Notes under the pieces: model-generated | The model's input: the letters and a program-made list of their open reading frames with translations, nothing else | Database searches by the model: none | What the model was told of the DNA's origin: nothing | Position numbers and translations under genes: made by a program | Origin: Candidatus Sumerlaeota bacterium | GTDB taxonomy: Bacteria; Sumerlaeota; Sumerlaeia; Sumerlaeales; Sumerlaeaceae | Direction of reading: 5' to 3' | Assembly (NCBI GenBank): GCA_026398535.1 | Contig: JAPLSQ010000098.1 | Coordinates: 1-45,357, forward strand | Length of the DNA stretch: 45,357 nucleotides | Part shown: piece after piece, positions 26,539 through 34,625 of the stretch | Layout of the letters: the number at the start of each line of letters is the position of its first letter | Numbering within the stretch: position 1 is the stretch's first letter

Positions 26539-27587
26539 GGTTTGACCCCGCGCGGCGCGTATTGGGCATCGATCCCCGCAAGGGTCAGTTCTCCGGCCAG
26601 ATGGCATGCCACATGACAGCCGGGACTGACCTCATCGAGCAACGGAACCTCCACTTCGCAACGCGGCTTGGCGTAAAGGCAGCGCGTGTGGAAAGGGCAA
26701 CCCTCGTGCGGCGCCGCGGCGTCCGGAACATCGCCGCGCGGCACAATGCGCCGGCGGGCACGCTGAACATCGATGTCCGGCACAAGGATGGCGGAAAGAA
26801 GGGTTTCAGTATATGGATGACGGGGCGCGGTGCACACTTCATCTGCAGGTCCGAGTTCCACAATTCGGCCAAGGTACATCACCGCGATGCGGTTGGCCAT
26901 GTGGCGCACCACATCGAGATTGTGCGAGATGAACAAGTAGGTGAGGTTCATGGCAGCCTTGAGATCGTTGAGCAAATTGAGGATTTGTGCCTGCACCGAC
27001 ACATCAAGAGCCGAAACCGGTTCATCAGCGATGATGACGCGGGATTCCAGCGCCAAGGCTCGCGCGATGACCACGCGCTGGCGCTGTCCGCCGGACAGTT
27101 GCGAGGGGTAACGGCGGCCGTGCCATGCGCCAAGCCCCACCATCGTCAACAGGCGTTCCACGCGGCCGTTCACTTCGCGGGGCGATGCGAGCCGATTCAG
27201 GCGGATGGGCTCGGCCACCGAGCCGCCGGCCGTGGCCCGCGGATTAAGTGACGAGGCGGGATTCTGAAACACCATTTGAATGGCCAGACGCAGGCGGCGC
27301 GAGTCGTTGCCGCGCGCTCTGAGGATGTCCACGGGAGGATCTTCCCCCAGATAGTATGCCGTGCCGCTCGTTGCCGGCGCCAATCGCATCAGCGCAAGCC
27401 CAAGTGTGCTCTTGCCGCACCCGCTTTCGCCCACGAGTCCCAGTGTCTCGCCAGCACCGATCGAAAGGGAGACGCCGTCGACCGCGCGGATGCGGCCCAC
27501 CACGCGCCGCAACGCGCCGCGCGTGATGGGGTAGTAAACGCGCAGGTCATGCGTTTTGATGATTGGCGCAGCGCATGGGAGTGTCAT
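26535..27587 (-). CDS. ABC transporter ATP-binding protein, OppF/DppF type
   Basis: A 350-residue ATPase, second of the pair. Marks: Walker A GESGCGKST, Q-loop VFQNPASSLNPRATAG, signature LSGGQRQRVVIARAL, Walker B RVIIADEPVSALDV, then the oligopeptide C-terminal extension with RHPYTETLLSAI and cysteines CPFHTRCLYAKPRC, which in this group can carry a 4Fe-4S cluster. The start at ATG 27587 overlaps the OppD-type stop by one base (TGATG); a longer frame from 27626 lies inside the upstream gene. Its stop overlaps the TTG of the binding protein. Confidence 0.93.
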   Translation of the reverse strand: MTLPCAAPIIKTHDLRVYYPITRGALRRVVGRIRAVDGVSLSIGAGETLGLVGESGCGKSTLGLALMRLAPATSGTAYYLGEDPPVDILRARGNDSRRLRLAIQMVFQNPASSLNPRATAGGSVAEPIRLNRLASPREVNGRVERLLTMVGLGAWHGRRYPSQLSGGQRQRVVIARALALESRVIIADEPVSALDVSVQAQILNLLNDLKAAMNLTYLFISHNLDVVRHMANRIAVMYLGRIVELGPADEVCTAPRHPYTETLLSAILVPDIDVQRARRRIVPRGDVPDAAAPHEGCPFHTRCLYAKPRCEVEVPLLDEVSPGCHVACHLAGELTLAGIDAQYAPRGVKP

Positions 27588-28600
27588 CAAATGGCTCCTG
27601 GCGCATCCGCCGCGGCAGACCAGCATGTCACGGTATGGCCTCCACCGCAGTCGGTTGTGTCAGGCCACTCGCCGCAGGCGGTAATCTCTTCGGGACAGCG
27701 CCCCCGAAAGGGGCAGCCGGTCGGCGCGCGGTGAGGTTCGGGCACGCTGCCGGGGATGGCGTCAAGCCGGGATCCGTGGCCTTTGCCGCGGCTGGGCAGA
27801 CATCGGAAAAGACCGCGCGTGTAAGGATGCCTTGGGTCTTGGAAGACTGCCGCCGCCGGTCCGCGCTCAACAATGCGCCCCAGATACATCACTGCCACAT
27901 CAACGGCCATATCGGCCACGATGCCCATGTCGTGGGTGATGAGCAACAATGACATTCCGTGGCGTGTGTGCATTGACTTGAGCAGTTCGAGCACCTGCGC
28001 CTGAATCGTGACATCAAGGGCGGTGGTCGGTTCATCGGCGATGAGCAGGCTGGGACCGCACGCGATGGCCATGGCAATCATCACGCGTTGACACATGCCG
28101 CCAGACAACTGATGCGGGTACTCGTCAACCCGCCGCGCCGGCGCGGGGATGCCCACCTCGGCGAACAACTCCATGGTTCTTGCCCGCGCCCGCGTCGCGT
28201 TCATGCCGGCCCGATGGCGCAGAACCGCCGCCACCTGCTCGCCCACCGGGTAAACAGGCACGAGAGAACCTGTCGGGTCCTGGAACACCATGGCGATTTC
28301 CCGGCCGCGGAGGCTGGCTGTCGCCGCAGTGTCGTGCAACAAGTCTGTCTCGCAGATGTCGGAGAACTTGCGGCGAAAAAGCGCTTTCCCGGTGACGACG
28401 CGGCCATTGCGCGGAAGCATTCCCAGCAATGCCATCGCGGTCACGCTTTTGCCGCATCCGCTTTCGCCCACGAGGGCAAGCGTTTTGCCATGTCGCACCT
28501 CAAAATCCACATCACTCACAGCGCGCACGGATCCTTCGGACGAGGAGAACTCCACGGTCAGACTGGAAACCTCGAGCGCGTTTGTGGCAGGCGATTTCAC
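27587..28600 (-). CDS. ABC transporter ATP-binding protein, OppD/DppD type
   Basis: A 337-residue ATPase and first gene of the transporter-GH32 operon. Marks: Walker A GESGCGKSV, Q-loop MVFQDPTGSLVPVYPVG, signature LSGGMCQRVMIAMAIA (Cys where Arg or Gln is usual), Walker B LLIADEPTTALDV, and the C-terminal cysteine cluster CPFRGRCPEEITAC. It starts with GTG 28600 and no good ribosome site. A six-codon frame (ATG at 28617) ends in TGA overlapping this GTG, so translation might be coupled to it, though so short a frame can occur by chance. A strong hairpin lies only about 20 bases before the start, so expression may depend on read-through or a promoter hidden in that spacer. Confidence 0.93.
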   Translation of the reverse strand: MKSPATNALEVSSLTVEFSSSEGSVRAVSDVDFEVRHGKTLALVGESGCGKSVTAMALLGMLPRNGRVVTGKALFRRKFSDICETDLLHDTAATASLRGREIAMVFQDPTGSLVPVYPVGEQVAAVLRHRAGMNATRARARTMELFAEVGIPAPARRVDEYPHQLSGGMCQRVMIAMAIACGPSLLIADEPTTALDVTIQAQVLELLKSMHTRHGMSLLLITHDMGIVADMAVDVAVMYLGRIVERGPAAAVFQDPRHPYTRGLFRCLPSRGKGHGSRLDAIPGSVPEPHRAPTGCPFRGRCPEEITACGEWPDTTDCGGGHTVTCWSAAADAPGAI

Positions 28601-28618
28601 CGGAGTTGATTGACCATG

Positions 28619-28655
28619 AGAAAAATGTGGGCGGGATGGAATTCCATCCCGCCCA
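28619..28655 (-). terminator. Rho-independent terminator built on a perfect 28-base palindrome
   Basis: The palindrome at 28628-28655 has arms TGGGCGGGATGGAA and its exact complement. As RNA on the minus strand it gives a 12-base-pair GC-rich stem with an AATT loop, followed two bases later by five T. It lies after the beta-helix gene (stop at 28689) and just before the OppD-type start, dividing the locus into two transcription units. Confidence 0.75.
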
Positions 28656-28688
28656 TGCCGTTTGCCACATGACGTATTGGCTGACTGA

Positions 28689-30134
28689 TCAAAAGAGTTG
28701 CCAATCGTTCACGCTGGTCTGTTGATACTCGTAGCAGCCCATGTCGACAGCCGGCCCGGAAGGACGCGGCACGCCAGCCAAGTCGGGCGAGTAACCCAAG
28801 TCGATTCCGGCGTTGATGGCCGGTGAGTCAAAGGCGAGATGATAATTGCGCGCTGCCGCATCGACGAACTTGATGGGCTGATTGCTGTAGTGCGCGCCGC
28901 CATTGAGCGTCACAAAACTGCCCACGATGTTTGTCGCCTGGATGATCGAGTAGTCCACATCGTAGATCCGGTTGCCCGTGCTGCCTGAGTCTCCGTTGAA
29001 CACAGGGGAGTACGCCACGGGAGTGTAGAACAGGCAGTTGCGCAGTTGGAACGTGCGGCCGCCGTCCCATCCGTCAATGAAGGTGCTTTGGTCGCCGGTT
29101 CCATCGGGATTTTCGCCGGCAGTGACGCCGTCGGTCACGAATGTGCAGTGGATGAAATTCACGCTGGGAGGACCGCCCCAGAAGCGAAGGAGTGTGTTGT
29201 GTTTTCCGCCGCCGATCAGCACATCCTCGAACAGGGTGGGACAAGGCAGGTCGTACCACATGACCTTGCGATAGCCATCGTAGCCGGGGATGTTGACCCG
29301 CTGGAATGTGAGCGACCTCGGGCCGCCACGGTCGGTGTAATGGAATTCAGCAATCTCAAGGGCGGTTCCATTCATCACGCAGTCCTGGAACAGGATGTCT
29401 TTTGTGCCGTCATACATTGTTCTGTATTCGCAGAAGATGCCCATGGGGGTAAAAGCCGCCTGCATGGTGCAGCGAAGAAATGACACCGCCCCGACCCGCG
29501 CGTAGTTGCCGTCGCCGCCAAAGGTGCGGAACCACTTATTGCAGCCATCGGTGAAGGTGCAGTCCTCGACCAGAATGTCAGAGAAGCCGGTGGTGTTGTG
29601 TGACTCGCAGGTAATGGCTCCAGCCCATTCGGCTACCGGGTTGAAATTGCCGAAGGTTGAGTTGCGGACCACCACGTCGGCTCCGTCAAAGAGAATGATT
29701 CCCACGCCGTTGGCCGGCCCGTTGAAGATGCAATTCTGAAAGATCGCCTGGCTGCCGTTGCCCGACTGAACGAGGCGCATCCAGTCGTTATTGCAGGTTG
29801 GACGCTCGATCTTCATGCCATTGATGGTCACTGTGGTTGTGTCGTTGGTGATGAAGATTGCCGCGTCCTTATTGTCCGGGACCCGCACCGCCACGGAGCC
29901 GGCGCAGTTGACCGTCACCTGGTTTTGGGCGGGAGTGAAGTAGATCGCGTCGGGTTCGTTATAGGTTCCGGCGGCAATGTTGATGGTGTCGCCCACGGCC
30001 GCCGCCGCCACGGCGCTGGTGATCTTGTCATAGTCGCCAGGCACATTGATGATAGCGGCCCGGCAGGAGGGTGCAACCCACAACGCCGTGGCGGCGCCCG
30101 CCGCGGCAATTGCCTGAATCAGTGATGTTTTCAT
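28689..30134 (-). CDS. Secreted right-handed beta-helix protein
   Basis: A 481-residue exported protein. The signal peptide (LIQAIAAAGAATALWVAPSC, then RAA) is followed by a parallel beta-helix of the pectate-lyase/PbH1 kind: IINVPGDYDKITSAVAAAAV with GDTINIAAGTYNEP is the standard entry, and rungs such as ILVEDCTFTDG and ILFQDCVMNGTALEIAEF repeat through the body. The C-terminus SPAINAGIDLGYSPDLAGVP ending PAVDMGCYEY matches the choice-of-anchor Q type end. No catalytic residues can be assigned, so lyase activity is not claimed; it could bind or cut a polysaccharide. AAAGGA precedes ATG 30134, with a TATAAT further up, so the gene may have its own promoter inside the locus. Confidence 0.75.
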   Translation of the reverse strand: MKTSLIQAIAAAGAATALWVAPSCRAAIINVPGDYDKITSAVAAAAVGDTINIAAGTYNEPDAIYFTPAQNQVTVNCAGSVAVRVPDNKDAAIFITNDTTTVTINGMKIERPTCNNDWMRLVQSGNGSQAIFQNCIFNGPANGVGIILFDGADVVVRNSTFGNFNPVAEWAGAITCESHNTTGFSDILVEDCTFTDGCNKWFRTFGGDGNYARVGAVSFLRCTMQAAFTPMGIFCEYRTMYDGTKDILFQDCVMNGTALEIAEFHYTDRGGPRSLTFQRVNIPGYDGYRKVMWYDLPCPTLFEDVLIGGGKHNTLLRFWGGPPSVNFIHCTFVTDGVTAGENPDGTGDQSTFIDGWDGGRTFQLRNCLFYTPVAYSPVFNGDSGSTGNRIYDVDYSIIQATNIVGSFVTLNGGAHYSNQPIKFVDAAARNYHLAFDSPAINAGIDLGYSPDLAGVPRPSGPAVDMGCYEYQQTSVNDWQLF

Positions 30135-30152
30135 TTTCTGTTTCCTTTACCT

Positions 30153-30158
30153 ATTATA
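30153..30158 (-). promoter_or_regulatory. Possible -10 element of the beta-helix gene
   Basis: A perfect TATAAT on the minus strand, 18 bases before the ATG at 30134. No convincing -35 is seen at 16-18 bases upstream, so the promoter is tentative. Confidence 0.3.
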
Positions 30159-30224
30159 TGGTGGAGCTTGATTTTGCCATGGAAATCGGAACGGGTCTGG
30201 CTCGCCGCAACTGAATGCGCCGGC

Positions 30225-30860
30225 TCAGGGCCCGAACCGTGTAATGTTTCCTCCGCTGATGGTTCCGTTGGAGGGATCGTAGATGCAGTTGGCGTACATT
30301 CCGCCGGTGGCCCATTCCATGCCGAGGTCCATCTGCTGGTCAGGTCCAGGAGATACGATCATGTAGAAAATGTCGGCATTGACCGGGCTGAGATCAGAGA
30401 AAACACGTCTGCCTTTGGGCCAGAGCCAGTAGTAGAAGTTGCGCGCGACCCCGCCGTTGTTCACCGGGAACGGCACTGTGGCCACACCGCCCCACATTTT
30501 GGTGGGGAAGGGATCCTTCGGCAACGAGCTTAAATAGCTTACGGGTGTTGTGATCATGGTTGGCCAGTATCCGTCGTAAGTTATCACGTTGCCCGTCCCT
30601 GACATCTTCATCATGATCCAGTTTGGATTGTCGATGCCAGACATGCCGTTCAGAACAGTATAGCAGACAGGGTAGGCGCTTTGGTCAGTGCGGTAAGTCT
30701 CGAGGGCCAGGCTGATGCTTCGCATGTCCGACTTGGCACGCGACACCTTCGATCGCACTTGGGCTTCGAGAAAATTGGGCACCGCGATCGCCGCGAGGAT
30801 CGCGATGATGGCCACCACGATGAGCAGTTCGATGAGGGTGAATGCCTGATTTTTCCTCAT
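30225..30860 (-). CDS. Type II secretion/type IV pilin-like prepilin (pseudopilin)
   Basis: A 211-residue protein with a class III signal and the long hydrophobic helix of prepilins: MRKNQAFTLIELLIVVAIIA, with the peptidase site between Ala6 and Phe7 and Glu at +5. The segment after it (NFLEAQVRSKVSRAKSDMRS) and the ALETYRTDQSAYP stretch are typical of GspG-like pseudopilins found in great numbers in Sumerlaeota- and Planctomycetota-like genomes. The C-terminal part ends with SPGPDQQMDLGMEW, the usual calcium/GPD-type loop. ATG 30860 has a near-perfect AAGGAGGTGA upstream, located in the 35-base gap after the GH32 stop, so the two genes are co-transcribed. Other secretion-system parts are absent here; it may be an independent surface minor pilin. 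Confidence 0.88.
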   Translation of the reverse strand: MRKNQAFTLIELLIVVAIIAILAAIAVPNFLEAQVRSKVSRAKSDMRSISLALETYRTDQSAYPVCYTVLNGMSGIDNPNWIMMKMSGTGNVITYDGYWPTMITTPVSYLSSLPKDPFPTKMWGGVATVPFPVNNGGVARNFYYWLWPKGRRVFSDLSPVNADIFYMIVSPGPDQQMDLGMEWATGGMYANCIYDPSNGTISGGNITRFGP

Positions 30861-30895
30861 GTTGTTCACCTCCTTCCTGTTTGACATTGCGGTTC

Positions 30896-32443
30896 TCACA
30901 CGGCGCCGGCCATGGCTGGCGCGGGTGTGAATGTGTCCGCTCCAGCTTTCTTAACCGCCGGGGCTGGAGCCAGTTTCCATATCTTCAGCGAACTCAACAA
31001 GCCCCCGCCTTCCTCGACGATGAACGCGAGGCGTGTTTGGGGGGCCGTGTGATAGACGGGGCAGGCGAGGGCGAACTTGTCGTTGAGGAATGCCTCAATG
31101 AGCCCTCTTTCCATGATGATCCTCAGGCAGGCGGGTGTCCCGGTTTCGATATCGATGTCCTGGAACACATACGCGCCACAGCGGCGGCCGTGCTTGTGGA
31201 CTGACAGTGTGCGTTGATGCCAGTTGACGGCCACCTGGTATCCCGGATGATCGGGCGCGTCAGCCTCGCGGGCCTTGGCCTCGGCCATGATGAGCAGCGA
31301 GGCTGAGCGGGTCCGCGCATCAGGCATGAACTCGAACTCCGCGTCGAATTCCGGGTGAAAACTGTCCAATGCGTACTCGCCATAGAGTTGTCCGGGCGCG
31401 AAGCGGATGCCTTTGCCTTCGCCCCCGATTGTGTGTCCCCAAGTGACACGTCCGGAACCCTTTCCATCCGTAAGATTGAACACTTCGTCTCCACGCACGG
31501 CATTGAGTTCGGCAGGCAGGCGGACGAACAGCGTGCCGTCATTGTCGCGCTGGATCTCACGGGGGAACGACATGAGTCCCGCCCACTCCCAACCGCCGTT
31601 GTCGCGCCGGCCCGCTTTGGTGCGGATCCAGCCCAGCACGATGCGCCGCTTGTCATCGCCCATGGTTTTCATCGCGTAGTTCAGCGGCCCGTCGAAACTG
31701 TCGGTGCGGCCAGTCGTCCACGGGCCATTGAGCGACGGAGCCATCCGGTAGCATGTCTTGTCGAACACGCTTGTGACCAAATACCACTGGTCGCCCATTC
31801 GGAAAAGGTCGCTGCACTCGGGGAAACAGTGGTTTCCCGGATTGTAGTAAACCTCGCCAACTTCCCATTGCGCCAGATCCTTTGAACGCGCCATGACCAG
31901 CGCCCCCGCCGTGAAGAATCCCTCGTTGCGAACCATCGCCGTGATGCTCATCATGAAGCACCCCTTGGCCGGATTCCGGAACACGAACGGATCGCGCCAG
32001 TGCTCGAAGTCGAACCGGCCGGCCGGGGGGAGCGAAATGGGATTGCCAGGATGCTTCGACCAGCGCACCATGTCGCGGCTGGTGGCCAGACAGATCGACT
32101 GGGGATTCGGGTCCCGCTGCGGATTGCGGCCATTGATGACATAACTGTTGTTGTATCCCGTGTAGAAAAGATGGAACACGCCGTCGTGATGGAACACACT
32201 CCCGGTCCAGCAACTTGTGCGGTCGGGGCCGGCCTCATCGGGGGCAATGACGGTGGGATACTCTGTCCAATTCACAAAATCGCGTGTGGCGATGTGCTCG
32301 TATGTTGTGAAATCGGCTCCGCGCCGTTTTGGCTCGGTGGGCGCCTTGAGATAGAAGACGTGGAAAACGCCTTCGAAGAAGAAGGGTATCGGGTCTCCGA
32401 AATATCCATCGGTCGGTTTGAAATGCCACATCGGTATTTCCAT
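30896..32443 (-). CDS. Cytoplasmic GH32-type glycosidase
   Basis: A 515-residue GH32 enzyme without a signal peptide, so it probably acts on imported sugars. Catalytic marks from ATG 32443: D17 in GYFGDPIPFFFEG, RDP (R150-D151) in FEHWRDPFVF, and E209 in HCFPECSDLF. The second domain shows LRIIMERGLIEAFLNDKFAL, the GH32 beta-sandwich signature. The frame is open from 32554, but the extra 37 residues (histidine-, glutamine-rich) do not look natural; if the shorter start is right, a leader of about 190 bases separates it from the LacI-like gene. The subgroup uses GDxxP in place of the NDPNG motif of invertases. The pseudopilin gene follows closely. Confidence 0.82.
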   Translation of the reverse strand: MEIPMWHFKPTDGYFGDPIPFFFEGVFHVFYLKAPTEPKRRGADFTTYEHIATRDFVNWTEYPTVIAPDEAGPDRTSCWTGSVFHHDGVFHLFYTGYNNSYVINGRNPQRDPNPQSICLATSRDMVRWSKHPGNPISLPPAGRFDFEHWRDPFVFRNPAKGCFMMSITAMVRNEGFFTAGALVMARSKDLAQWEVGEVYYNPGNHCFPECSDLFRMGDQWYLVTSVFDKTCYRMAPSLNGPWTTGRTDSFDGPLNYAMKTMGDDKRRIVLGWIRTKAGRRDNGGWEWAGLMSFPREIQRDNDGTLFVRLPAELNAVRGDEVFNLTDGKGSGRVTWGHTIGGEGKGIRFAPGQLYGEYALDSFHPEFDAEFEFMPDARTRSASLLIMAEAKAREADAPDHPGYQVAVNWHQRTLSVHKHGRRCGAYVFQDIDIETGTPACLRIIMERGLIEAFLNDKFALACPVYHTAPQTRLAFIVEEGGGLLSSLKIWKLAPAPAVKKAGADTFTPAPAMAGAV

Positions 32444-32636
32444 TGCCTCTTGCTCTTGGGTCACACCGCCAAGCCATTGATGGTGCGCCTTTGGATGATG
32501 CCGTTCACAGTTTCTGCCTGCGGCCGAAAAGGACTTCATAGAAGTAACGCTCATGGTATTGCAATAATGCTATACACATGCGCAAGAGAAAAATGAGCTC
32601 CGATGATAATTTATTTTTCACGGGCAGCAGAGAGTG

Positions 32637-33620
32637 CTATGGTCTTACAATGGAGGCTGGAACCGGCATGCCCACATAACCCGACAGCGGCACGGGCCAG
32701 AAGTCTTTGCCGTTTGGGAGCAGATGGGGCGGGCTGCCGGAGCTTGCCCTGATGTGCATGGCTACTGGGACAACCATGATCGAGGGTGTCTGTGGGATGC
32801 GCGCCTCAATCAGGTCGGCAAGCCGGGTGGCCGCGGCTTTGCCCATTTCCACAGCGGGGTGATAGGCAGTGGAAAGAGGCGGATCACAGAGCGTTTCGGC
32901 CAAGTCCTCGTCGTCGCCCATGCTGATGACGGCGACACGATCAGGAACTCCGATGTCAAGTTGCTTGAGAACTTTCAACACCCTCATGCCTGCCGTGTCG
33001 AACAGGCACACGATTCCATCCGGCGGCTCCGGATCCGAGAACAGGGACCGCATGCGGACGCGCAGGTCGGATTCAAAGTAACTGGGAACAATGAACTCGT
33101 GCGGCACACGGATGCCGTGCTGAAGACAGGCCATGCAGAAGCCTTGGAAGCGCTCGTTCTCCGTGCTGCTGAGACTGACTTCGCCCACATAGGCAAGTCT
33201 CTGCCGTCCGGCCAGGATCAGGTGTTCCGTGGCGGCGTACATTCCGCCGAAGTTGTCAACCACGCAGGCATTGATCATCAGGTCGTCGTAGTAGTGGCCT
33301 ATGATAATGTGGGGGATGTTCTTGACGGGCGCTGTGAGGAGGGTTTCGGCAAGTTCGCGGTTTGGCCGCACGGGCTGGATGGCGATGGCCGCGACCGAGC
33401 TGCCCAGCGTGTCGAGCAAGCGATTGACTTCGGCGCGCGGGTCGATGGGGATCACCCCGAAATGCGGTTTGTATCCGCGCGCCCGCAGGGCGCCCTCCAG
33501 TCCCTCGTAGATGCGCCGCTCGATGGGGCGGTCGAGACCCGCGTCGAGCAGGCAGAGCACCGTGTCGCGGCCCGCCGCATCAGCGCGGGTTTTCGCGGTC
33601 TTAGTACGACTCTGACCCAT
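32637..33620 (-). CDS. LacI-type ligand-binding protein lacking the DNA-binding domain
   Basis: A 327-residue protein matching the periplasmic-binding-like sensor half of LacI/GalR regulators: RDTVLCLLDAGLDRPIERRI opens the first lobe, and IPHIIIGHYYDDLMINACVV, ENERFQGFCMACLQHGIRVP, PDGIVCLFDTAGMRVLKVLK and VAVISMGDDEDLAETLCDPP with TAYHPAVEMGKAAATRL follow in the standard order. What is missing is the ~60-residue HTH and hinge: the protein starts with a short basic tail (MGQSRTKTAKTRADAAGRD). ATG 33620 has AAGGA upstream, overlapping the ArsR-type stop, so the two are co-translated. No signal peptide is present, so it is a cytoplasmic sensor, most likely working with the HTH protein encoded just before it. 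Confidence 0.85.
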   Translation of the reverse strand: MGQSRTKTAKTRADAAGRDTVLCLLDAGLDRPIERRIYEGLEGALRARGYKPHFGVIPIDPRAEVNRLLDTLGSSVAAIAIQPVRPNRELAETLLTAPVKNIPHIIIGHYYDDLMINACVVDNFGGMYAATEHLILAGRQRLAYVGEVSLSSTENERFQGFCMACLQHGIRVPHEFIVPSYFESDLRVRMRSLFSDPEPPDGIVCLFDTAGMRVLKVLKQLDIGVPDRVAVISMGDDEDLAETLCDPPLSTAYHPAVEMGKAAATRLADLIEARIPQTPSIMVVPVAMHIRASSGSPPHLLPNGKDFWPVPLSGYVGMPVPASIVRP

Positions 33621-33634
33621 GGTTTGTCCCGTCC

Positions 33635-34546
33635 TTACTCGTCGGCGGCGCACTCGAGACGCAGCCGGATATCCTGATTGAACCAGCCGAAATCATGACC
33701 AAAAAACGCAACACTGTTGGGCTTGCTTGAGCGGCATTCGACAGTGAACGCCACCTCGATGGGGCGCATGGGCGACAGTCCAAGATCGCCCAAGGAGAGC
33801 GGTTCGCACTGGCCGGCGCTCATTTCCACCCCGTCTGCGGTGAGACGCCACACAAGCCGTTCTCCGCCCCCCCCAAGGCCTTTTGGCCACCACGAGCAAG
33901 CCGGTGAGACAGGCAGGTGGGGACGGCCCCGGCCAACGGCCACCACGCCCAAACGCCTGTCATTTACGCTTGCGGTCAGGGCGGTTTCTCCCGCTCCATG
34001 GCCGAACGCCAAACCCACCTCGGTGCTCAGTTCGAGACCCACCAGGCGCCGGGATGCCGGGATGTTGTAGGGGAAAAGATAGCGCACCACCCCGTTGCCC
34101 AGAACCAGAAGCGTCGCCTCCATGCGCGGCGGGCTCAGAAAGTGCGAGGTGTCCTCCGACGAAGCAATGATGCCTACGGCCGACGCGAGCAGGCTCGGTG
34201 TGCCGCATTCAATCGCGCAATAGTGGCCGACGGGCATGTCGAGTGTGTACTCGACCGCCTGATTTACGGTCGGCGCCTCTTCCCACGACAGTTCCACACC
34301 ATCGTAGTTTGTGAAGCACACTTTCTGGTATCCCGACGGGTATTGCTGCATGCGGTGAAAGACCAGGCCGGTCTTCTCGAGCATCTTCACATAGGCCGTC
34401 GCGGTGGGTTGGGTGATACCGAGCGTGCGCGCAATTTTCGAAACGCTCATTGGCGATTTCTTTAGGAGCGCGAGAATTGCGAGCCGTGTTGAGTTGCTCA
34501 GCGCCTTGAGCACCAGTTTGCTCGACGAGGGGATCACCCTGAGCAT
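33635..34546 (-). CDS. ArsR-type winged-helix regulator with a large C-terminal domain
   Basis: A 303-residue regulator starting at ATG 34546. The N-terminal 70 residues are a winged helix (LVLKALSNSTRLAILALLKK, then SVSKIARTLGITQPTATAYV). The remaining ~230 residues are not a metal sensor; they match, from memory, the long tail of ArsR-type proteins near sugar genes in Paenibacillus-like Firmicutes: MPVGHYCAIECGTPSLLAS, FLSPPRMEATLLVLGNG, a beta-rich region with LELSTEVG, and VNDRRLGVVAVGRGR to the end FGHDFGWFNQDIRLRLE. It sits between a GH32 gene upstream and the LacI-type sensor downstream, so it is the likely local regulator of this locus. A longer frame from 34648 overlaps the previous gene's end and is less likely. 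Confidence 0.75.
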   Translation of the reverse strand: MLRVIPSSSKLVLKALSNSTRLAILALLKKSPMSVSKIARTLGITQPTATAYVKMLEKTGLVFHRMQQYPSGYQKVCFTNYDGVELSWEEAPTVNQAVEYTLDMPVGHYCAIECGTPSLLASAVGIIASSEDTSHFLSPPRMEATLLVLGNGVVRYLFPYNIPASRRLVGLELSTEVGLAFGHGAGETALTASVNDRRLGVVAVGRGRPHLPVSPACSWWPKGLGGGGERLVWRLTADGVEMSAGQCEPLSLGDLGLSPMRPIEVAFTVECRSSKPNSVAFFGHDFGWFNQDIRLRLECAADE

Positions 34547-34625
34547 ATGGTCATTTCGTCCGTTCAATGCCTTATCCGTATGAGCATATGTGTTGCAAAG
34601 CTGCCGTTGGGTGTCAAGCCTCCGT

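Noticed and set aside
32444..32554. N-terminal extension of the cytoplasmic GH32 protein
   Set aside because: The 37 extra residues are not family-like and no signal peptide appears; the start at 32443 fits the family better.
32634..33677. 347-codon plus-strand frame over the LacI-like gene
   Set aside because: Antisense shadow; the minus strand carries a recognisable sensor fold.
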